From: Maribellus comscasis
Lineage (GTDB): Bacteria; Bacteroidota; Bacteroidia; Bacteroidales; Prolixibacteraceae
Direction: 5' to 3'
NCBI RefSeq assembly: GCF_009762775.1
Contig: NZ_CP046401.1
Location: 1,674,001 to 1,738,000 of the forward strand
Length of the DNA stretch: 64,000 nucleotides
Shown piece by piece: positions 58,363 to 64,000 of this stretch; the first letter of the stretch is position 1; every line of letters begins with the position of its first letter. The notes beneath the pieces were generated by a model, which was not told the DNA's origin, searched no databases, and worked only from the letters and a program-made list of their open reading frames with translations. A program made the translations under genes and the position numbers.

Positions 58363-59388
58363 ATGAAAATAAGATGGCTTTTTTTGATAATACTTATTTT
58401 TTCTTCACTTGTTAGCAGGTCAGCAAGTATAAACAAAGACAAAATTCAGGATGAGACAAGAGCTTCCGAAATTAAAGATTTGAAATTTGGGATGTTTATC
58501 TGTTGGTCATTCAGTACATTTTCAGGAAATGAATGGACTCCCACATTGGATAAAGGTCCCTCTTTTTTCAGGGCAACCGGTGTTGATACTGATCAATGGT
58601 GTAAAGTGGCAAAGAATGCCGGAATGAACTACATTCTTTTTTTAACCAAACACCACGATGGATTCTGCTTATGGGATACCAAAACCACCGAAAAAAAAGT
58701 AACAAACAGCCCTCTGGGAGTAGATGTTCTGGCAAAACTTCGTAAATCGTGCGACAGATATGGATTAAAGCTTGCTTTATATTTTTCTGAAGGCGATTGG
58801 AATTGGACTGGAGCTGTTGACGGGAAAGGATACAACTCGGGGAAAGGCATAAACCCTGAAATAAAAAAGGCGCAACTAAAAGAGTTATGTACAAAGTATG
58901 GCGCCATTGAATTTTTCTGGATGGATCATGCCGTTGGCGATGGAGGACTGAGTCATCAGGCAACGGTAGATTGGGTACATCAGTTTCAGCCCGATTGTTT
59001 TGTCGGATTTAATTCAGGAGAGACAGCAGGTCGGTTAAACATTCGGGAACGGGGAAAACCAGGCGTTATTGGTGATGAAACTACCGTAGGTTTTAAAAGT
59101 CACGTACATACGAATTATGATAATTTTTTTGTGGCTGAATTTACCTATCCAATCCTTCCGGAACATGAGGGTGGAGCTGATTGGTTTTATTCTCTTCCTG
59201 CGCATGATAATCTGGTACATTCCCCCGAAAAAATTTATAATGATTATCTCGGCGCGGTTAAATACGGAAACATTTTCTCGCTTGACGTAGGTCCTGATTA
59301 TAAAGGAAAAATTAGAAAAATTGATGTAAAGACTTTACGTGAAGTTGGGAAATATATCAAAAAAGGAAAGATATTATCTGAAAATTAA
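58363..59388 (+). CDS. Short GH29-like alpha-L-fucosidase, catalytic barrel only
   Basis: A 341-residue exported protein from the ATG at 58363 (signal MKIRWLFLIILIFSSLVSRS). An upstream start at 58306 would add a hydrophilic leader overlapping the isomerase. GH29 blocks are FGMFICWSFSTFSGNEW, YILFLTKHHDGFCLWD and IEFFWMDHAVGDGG, with Asp188 the predicted nucleophile, then IFSLDVGPDYKGKI. The C-terminal beta-sandwich of normal fucosidases is missing, and the first motif has CWSF instead of HWG. Activity on an unusual fucoside, or loss of activity, are both possible. Confidence 0.8.
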   Translation: MKIRWLFLIILIFSSLVSRSASINKDKIQDETRASEIKDLKFGMFICWSFSTFSGNEWTPTLDKGPSFFRATGVDTDQWCKVAKNAGMNYILFLTKHHDGFCLWDTKTTEKKVTNSPLGVDVLAKLRKSCDRYGLKLALYFSEGDWNWTGAVDGKGYNSGKGINPEIKKAQLKELCTKYGAIEFFWMDHAVGDGGLSHQATVDWVHQFQPDCFVGFNSGETAGRLNIRERGKPGVIGDETTVGFKSHVHTNYDNFFVAEFTYPILPEHEGGADWFYSLPAHDNLVHSPEKIYNDYLGAVKYGNIFSLDVGPDYKGKIRKIDVKTLREVGKYIKKGKILSEN

Positions 59389-59396
59389 CCTTAATT

Positions 59397-60686
59397 ATGT
59401 TGCATGATCCGAGCCATATCCCTCAGTTGCCTGTTGAGGAGGAAATAATACTTACCCAGCGGGAAAAAGAAATTTTACGACGACTTGGGGCAAGAATTGC
59501 GGAGATCGCCCTTTTGCCAATTCAAAAGGAGAAAGCACGGTTATGGCAGAAAATGAATGATCTTGAACAGGAAAGACCCATGGTCTGGATAAATGAAATT
59601 CCGTGGCATGAGATGAATGTCAACGATGAACTTACATTAAGAACTCAACATCCGTGGGCGAGAGAACTTGAACAGAAATTGAGGCGTGAAATTTATCAGT
59701 GGGAACACATGCCTTGTGATATGGTCGTAAATGATTATCTCGATTGTCCTATAGTTTATCACACCACAGATTTTGGTATTGTTGAGGATGTTGAAACCAA
59801 ATTTACTGACAGTGAGAATGACATATATTCCAGACATTTTAAAATTCAGATAAGTGAACCGGAAGATATTGAGAAGATACAACTTCCGGTAATTACCTAC
59901 ATGGAAAAGGCAACCAATTATGCTTTTGGTGCCATGAAAGACATTTTCGAAGGTATTATTCCGGTAAAAAAGCAGGGACAAACGCATATTTGGTATACAC
60001 CGTGGGATTTTCTTATCAGGTGGTGGGGAATTGAAGAAGCAATGCTCGATTTATGTATGCGTCCTAATATGGTTCATGCAGCATATGACCGAATGGTTGA
60101 TGCATGGATGTATGAATTAGACCAATTTGAATCAAAGAATTTGTTAAGTCTCGATTGTAATAATACCCGAATTGGTTCAGGAGGGTACGGTTATGCCAAC
60201 TGTTTGCCAGGGAATAAATTCAATGAAGAACATGTAAGACCATATAACATGTGGGGTTGCTCCAATGCGCAAATTTTTTCATCAGTATCTCCTGAAATGC
60301 ATTGGGAGTTTGCCCTTGAACATGATATGCGTTGGCTTAAACGATTTGGGCTTGTTTATTATGGCTGCTGTGAGCCATTGGATAATAAAGCTGAAATACT
60401 GGCATGTATTCCCAACCTTCGAAAAGTGTCGGTAAGTGCCTGGGTAAATATAAAAAAGGCTGTTGAAGAGTTGGGCGATAAATATGTTTTGAGCAGGAAG
60501 CCTTCTCCCTCAGTATTTATTTCATGGGATCCGGAAGAAGCAAAACGTCAGCTTGTTATGTTTCAGGATGTTGCCATAGGGTGTAATGTTGAATATATTA
60601 TGAAGGATATTTCAACGGTCAGGTACCAACCACAAAGACTTTGGGAATGGTCAGAATTGGCAATGCAAATAGTTGGAGGTGCATAA
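59397..60686 (+). CDS. URO-D superfamily protein, methyltransferase-like (subgroup with CC motif)
   Basis: A 429-residue cytoplasmic protein. No signal is present. An N-terminal helical part (LTQREKEILRRLGARIAEIALLPIQ) precedes a URO-D-type TIM barrel. Where MtaA-type enzymes have HxC, this one has YYGCCEPL (Cys324, Cys325), and it ends with MKDISTVRYQPQRLWEW. True uroporphyrinogen decarboxylases are shorter (about 340-360 residues) and conserved differently. The adjacent gene is a second superfamily member. Their place inside a PUL suggests action on a sugar methyl group or corrinoid rather than haem synthesis. Confidence 0.75.
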   Translation: MLHDPSHIPQLPVEEEIILTQREKEILRRLGARIAEIALLPIQKEKARLWQKMNDLEQERPMVWINEIPWHEMNVNDELTLRTQHPWARELEQKLRREIYQWEHMPCDMVVNDYLDCPIVYHTTDFGIVEDVETKFTDSENDIYSRHFKIQISEPEDIEKIQLPVITYMEKATNYAFGAMKDIFEGIIPVKKQGQTHIWYTPWDFLIRWWGIEEAMLDLCMRPNMVHAAYDRMVDAWMYELDQFESKNLLSLDCNNTRIGSGGYGYANCLPGNKFNEEHVRPYNMWGCSNAQIFSSVSPEMHWEFALEHDMRWLKRFGLVYYGCCEPLDNKAEILACIPNLRKVSVSAWVNIKKAVEELGDKYVLSRKPSPSVFISWDPEEAKRQLVMFQDVAIGCNVEYIMKDISTVRYQPQRLWEWSELAMQIVGGA

Positions 60687-60718
60687 TGAATTATTTATGT
60701 TTTGGACAATTATAACTC

Positions 60719-61762
60719 ATGAAAGATATGAATCACAAAGACCGTTTTTTTTCAACCATTCATTATCAGCCGGTTGATCGGCCTGCTTCATGGTTAGGGC
60801 TTCCGGTGCCTTCTGCAGAGCCAGCATTATTACAATATTTTAAAGTAAACAGTGTCGATTCGCTTCGTATAGCTATCGACGACGATATTTATCCGGTAGA
60901 AGTACCTTACGATTATCCTCCTTCAAACCATATTGCATGTGCATTTAAATTTGCCAAGGTTAATCATTTAGACAAACCAGATGAACGTACTCTTACAGCC
61001 CCAGGTTTTTTTGAAGATTATAATGATCCGGTTGATGTGGACAAATTTGCCTGGCCCGATCCTTCGCTGTATCTCAATCGCAAAGAATCAGCAGATCGTG
61101 TTGCTGCCGTGCCTTCTGACCGGATAAAGATGGGGATACTTTGGAGTGCCCATTTTCAGGATGCATGTGCAGCCTTTGGTATGGAAAATGCCTTGATGAC
61201 AATGTTTTTAAATCCGGAAATGTTTAGGGCAGTAATTGATCGTATAACTGATTTTTATTTGAAAGCCAATGAAATTTTTTATGAATCGACCAAAGGTCTG
61301 CTCGATGCGGTACTGATAGGGAATGATTTTGGCAGTCAGACGGGATTAATGGTCGATCCCGACAGCCTACGTGAATTTGTTTTTCCCGGAACAAAAAAAC
61401 TGATTGAACAGGCCAAAAGTTATAGTCTTGTTGTGATGCACCATTCCTGTGGCTCAATATTTCCCGTTATTCAGGATCTGGCTGATCTGGGAGCTGATAT
61501 TATTCACCCGATTCAGGCACTGGCCAGTAATATGGATGGAGCCAACCTGAAAAATCATTTTGAGGGTGTTGTTGCGTTTTGTGGAGGTGTTGATGCACAA
61601 AATCTTTTAGTAAATGGCGAACCAAAAGATGTAACGAAGAAGGTTATGGAGTTAAAGGATCTTTTTCCAACAGGTTTGATTCTCTCTCCGAGCCATGAAG
61701 CCGTTTTACCCGATATTCCTCCGGCAAATATAAAGGCAATGTTTAAAGCAATAAACCAGTAG
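60719..61762 (+). CDS. URO-D superfamily protein with MtaA-like zinc site
   Basis: A 347-residue cytoplasmic protein, 32 bp after the first URO-D gene. Barrel features are MNHKDRFFSTIHYQPVDRP, FGSQTGLMVDPDSLREFVFPGTKKL and a C-terminal GLILSPSHEAVLPDIPPANI. His242-Ser-Cys244 in MHHSCGSI and Cys288 in AFCGGVD correspond to the HxC...C zinc site of cobamide methyltransferases (MtaA, MtbA, CmuA), which moves methyl groups between corrinoid and a thiol. Haem-type HemE lacks this zinc site. No corrinoid protein gene was seen in the window. Confidence 0.82.
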   Translation: MKDMNHKDRFFSTIHYQPVDRPASWLGLPVPSAEPALLQYFKVNSVDSLRIAIDDDIYPVEVPYDYPPSNHIACAFKFAKVNHLDKPDERTLTAPGFFEDYNDPVDVDKFAWPDPSLYLNRKESADRVAAVPSDRIKMGILWSAHFQDACAAFGMENALMTMFLNPEMFRAVIDRITDFYLKANEIFYESTKGLLDAVLIGNDFGSQTGLMVDPDSLREFVFPGTKKLIEQAKSYSLVVMHHSCGSIFPVIQDLADLGADIIHPIQALASNMDGANLKNHFEGVVAFCGGVDAQNLLVNGEPKDVTKKVMELKDLFPTGLILSPSHEAVLPDIPPANIKAMFKAINQ

Positions 61763-61877
61763 AGATGAATTTCCATAAAATAATGCGATAGTTGAAATTA
61801 TCAGGAATAGCTGTATTATTTTCTGATATCGTAATATGTTTTTCAATATTAGTCATACTCATATAAAATAAAAACCA

Positions 61878-62948
61878 ATGATCTCAACCAACCCGTTAAT
61901 CGGCACCGGCCTCCATGCGATTGGAGGAATTTCTGCTGCAAGTTGTTATTTGCCCAACACACAAACACGTAAGTGGTCGTGGGGGACTTTCTGGCTCGTG
62001 CAGGCATTGTTTGCCTGGATAATTATGCCGCTTGTTATTGGCTGGCTAACTGTTCCCGGTTTTTTTTCAATTTTTGTCCAAGCCCCTTCCGGTTCGTTCT
62101 GGATAGCTTTTTTGCTTGGTGGTCTTTATGGTTTTGGAGGAATGTCGTTTGGGAAAGCTATCAATCATATTGGATATTCACTTACCTACACAATATCTAT
62201 TGGTATATCGGCCGTACTAGGGACTATTTTTCCTTTAATAATTTTTGGAGGCCTACAGGATTTTTTTTCCAGAGCAGGCGGAAACATTGTTCTGACAGGA
62301 ATGCTTTTATCTGTTGCCGGGGTCCTTTTTTGCGGATGGGCTGGTTTTAAAAAAGAAAAGGATTTGAAGTTGTTTGGAGACGGGAAAGTAAGATTTAACA
62401 TGTCTTTGGGATTGATACTAACCTCCATAGCAGGTGTGCTGTCCGGAGTGTTTAATCTGTCGCTGGAATTTGGTCAGCCAATAGCCGATATTGCAGCACG
62501 AAACGGGGCAGGTATTTTTGAGGGAAATGCTAAACTTATAGTGTCAACCTCGGGTTGTTTTTTTGTCAACTTTGTTTGGTTTGTAATCGCCGGATTACGA
62601 AACCGTTCTTTAAAAGAATTGTACCCGGGAAAAATGATTTCTATTGGTCAAATTATTCGAAATTGGTGCTGGTCAGCTTTTGCAGGAACGCTATGGTGTT
62701 TTCAGTTTTTCTTTTATGGGCTGGGACACGTTAAAATGGGTAGCTTTCAATTTGCCAGTTGGGTGCTTCACATGTCTATGCTAATATTTTTCAGTTATAT
62801 TGTAGGATTGCTTATGAAAGAATGGAAAAATGTACAGTCAAAAACATACATTATTTTATTAGCAGGATTAATTACCTTAATACTATCCTTCTGTATTATT
62901 AGCTATGGAAGTTATATTGGAGAAAGTATAATCAATAATGCCAATTGA
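61878..62948 (+). CDS. rhaT: L-rhamnose-proton symporter RhaT-like transporter
   Basis: A 356-residue protein with about ten hydrophobic helices, matching the length of RhaT. Family segments include GTGLHAIGGISAASCYLPN at the start, WSWGTFWLVQALFAWIIMPL, and GGLYGFGGMSFGKAINHIGYSLTYTISIGISAVLGT. E. coli RhaT imports L-rhamnose or L-lyxose with protons. In a locus full of fucosidases it may carry rhamnose, fucose or a methylated deoxysugar across the inner membrane. Its stop overlaps the upstream Met of the next gene. Confidence 0.9.
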   Translation: MISTNPLIGTGLHAIGGISAASCYLPNTQTRKWSWGTFWLVQALFAWIIMPLVIGWLTVPGFFSIFVQAPSGSFWIAFLLGGLYGFGGMSFGKAINHIGYSLTYTISIGISAVLGTIFPLIIFGGLQDFFSRAGGNIVLTGMLLSVAGVLFCGWAGFKKEKDLKLFGDGKVRFNMSLGLILTSIAGVLSGVFNLSLEFGQPIADIAARNGAGIFEGNAKLIVSTSGCFFVNFVWFVIAGLRNRSLKELYPGKMISIGQIIRNWCWSAFAGTLWCFQFFFYGLGHVKMGSFQFASWVLHMSMLIFFSYIVGLLMKEWKNVQSKTYIILLAGLITLILSFCIISYGSYIGESIINNAN

Positions 62949-62949
62949 T

Positions 62950-64000
62950 ATGGATCGTAGGAAATTTATAAGTTCTGTAGCATTCAGTTCATTGGCAACA
63001 GGTGTTTTTTCACCATTTCCTGTTATTGCCCGCCAAAGGAACAAAATTTTTATAAATACAGACAATCAAATTCAGCGATTTGGTGACGAGCGCGACTGGT
63101 TTTTTGAGAAACGATTTGGCATGTTTATCCATTGGGGATTATATTCGATACTAGGTTGGCATGAGCAACATCAATACCGAGCAAAAGTGGATCGAGATGA
63201 GTATGCAAAACTGAAAGAACAATGGAATCCTTATAAGTTTAATCCTGAAAAATGGTTAGATTTATTGGAAGAAGCAGGCATGAAATATTTATGTATTACT
63301 GCAAAACATTGTGATGGCTTCTGTTTGTGGAACACAAACCAAACTTCTTATAATACAATGAATACTCCTTTTAAACGTGATATTATAGGAATGGTTTCCG
63401 ATGCCTGCCACAGAAGGAATATCCCGTTGTGCTTATACTATTCGGTTGTTGACTGGCATAATCCGAATTATCCAAATCAGGGGCGGGCACACGAATTACC
63501 TCCACAACCTCAGGATAGTCCAAATCAGGATGCTTACATGGAATTTTTAGTTTCCCAGGTAAAAGAGTTATGCTCAAATTATGGCGACATTCATGGTTTT
63601 TGGTGGGATGCAAATCGTCTGGGAATCGAGGATCGTTCCATCAATCAAATGATTAGAAATCTTCAACCAAAGGCGGTAATTAATAACAGAGGTTTCGATG
63701 AAGGAGATTTCAGTACACCTGAACGAGATTACGAAAAGGACGACCATATAAGTTTTAATCGTCCAACAGAAGCCTGTCAATCAGTTGGAATAGAAAGTTG
63801 GGGGTATCGGAAAAACGAAGATTATTATACAGAACGTTATTTAATTCGAGGCATTGACAGATATCTCTCACGAGATGCAAATTATTTATTAAATGTTGGA
63901 CCGGACAGTTTTGGTGTAATTCCCGAACAGTCTAGCATAATTTTAAGAAACATTGGAAGGTGGTACCATGCAGTAAAAGAATCTTTTAAAAATGTTGAAC
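62950..64000 (+). CDS. GH29 alpha-L-fucosidase family enzyme D (3' end cut by window edge)
   Basis: The frame runs past the window end, giving at least 350 residues. The ATG at 62950 is chosen because MDRRKFISSVAFSSLATG is a twin-arginine-type signal; an ATG at 62938 would add four residues. GH29 features are KRFGMFIHWGLYSILGWHEQ, YLCITAKHCDGFCLWN and HGFWWDANRLGIED (Asp220, predicted nucleophile), then YLLNVGPDSFGVIPEQ. It starts 1 bp after the RhaT stop, so the two are translationally coupled. It is the fourth GH29-type gene of the PUL. Confidence 0.9.
   Translation, partial: MDRRKFISSVAFSSLATGVFSPFPVIARQRNKIFINTDNQIQRFGDERDWFFEKRFGMFIHWGLYSILGWHEQHQYRAKVDRDEYAKLKEQWNPYKFNPEKWLDLLEEAGMKYLCITAKHCDGFCLWNTNQTSYNTMNTPFKRDIIGMVSDACHRRNIPLCLYYSVVDWHNPNYPNQGRAHELPPQPQDSPNQDAYMEFLVSQVKELCSNYGDIHGFWWDANRLGIEDRSINQMIRNLQPKAVINNRGFDEGDFSTPERDYEKDDHISFNRPTEACQSVGIESWGYRKNEDYYTERYLIRGIDRYLSRDANYLLNVGPDSFGVIPEQSSIILRNIGRWYHAVKESFKNVE

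Noticed and set aside
59397..61762. hemE, uroporphyrinogen decarboxylase of haem synthesis
   Set aside because: Two adjacent, divergent copies inside a glycan locus, with Cys-rich zinc-type motifs, do not fit a haem pathway enzyme.

Overview
The window is a 64 kb piece of a Bacteroidota chromosome, most likely class Bacteroidia. The support is SusC/SusD pairs, ECF sigma/FecR control, type IX secretion (T9SS) sorting domains, Bacteroidota-type promoters (TTTG, about 20 nt, TAnnTTTG), A+T-rich spacers and the gene content around secG/groESL. Genus cannot be decided from this sequence. No rRNA, CRISPR array, transposase or prophage was seen.

Layout. 1-9.7 kb is housekeeping, mostly on the minus strand: a partial ExbB/TolQ, tRNA-Ser(GGA), asparaginase, TatD, glutamate dehydrogenase, groESL, secG, a TPR protein, LptE and a sigma-54 activator. 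9.8-24 kb is on the plus strand: kdsB, two T9SS-sorted proteins (one a PLD-type hydrolase), then three paralogous secreted YncE-propeller/phosphoesterase fusions around a TonB-dependent receptor, probably an organophosphate-scavenging locus. 24-27.8 kb (minus) holds a GntR regulator, a serine hydrolase, deoC and a nucleoside hydrolase, with a perfect 16-bp palindrome between gntR and a divergent aldo/keto reductase. 29-42 kb is again mostly core: YpsA-like protein, lepA, a two-component pair, purN, acpP-fabF-rnc, a duplicated LAB_N membrane protein, an Ntn hydrolase with a CBM20-like tail, a minimal ExbB-like protein, a LytS/LytTR pair and a CDF transporter. 42.2-44.3 kb (minus) encodes a DUF1080 protein and a Gfo/Idh/MocA oxidoreductase.

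44.5-64 kb is a polysaccharide utilization locus: ECF sigma, FecR, SusC, SusD, GH29, two near-identical lipoproteins of unknown TIM-barrel type, GH29, a sugar isomerase-like protein, a short GH29-like protein, two URO-D-superfamily proteins, RhaT, and a further GH29 that runs off the window. Four fucosidase-family enzymes and a deoxysugar symporter point to a fucose- or deoxyhexose-rich glycan. The URO-D pair, one with a cobamide-methyltransferase-like HxC...C zinc site, suggests the glycan could be O-methylated. This PUL, with its duplicated unknown enzymes and methyltransferase-like pair, is the best candidate for an undescribed system here.

Functions are assigned from motifs and general family knowledge; no database search was run.
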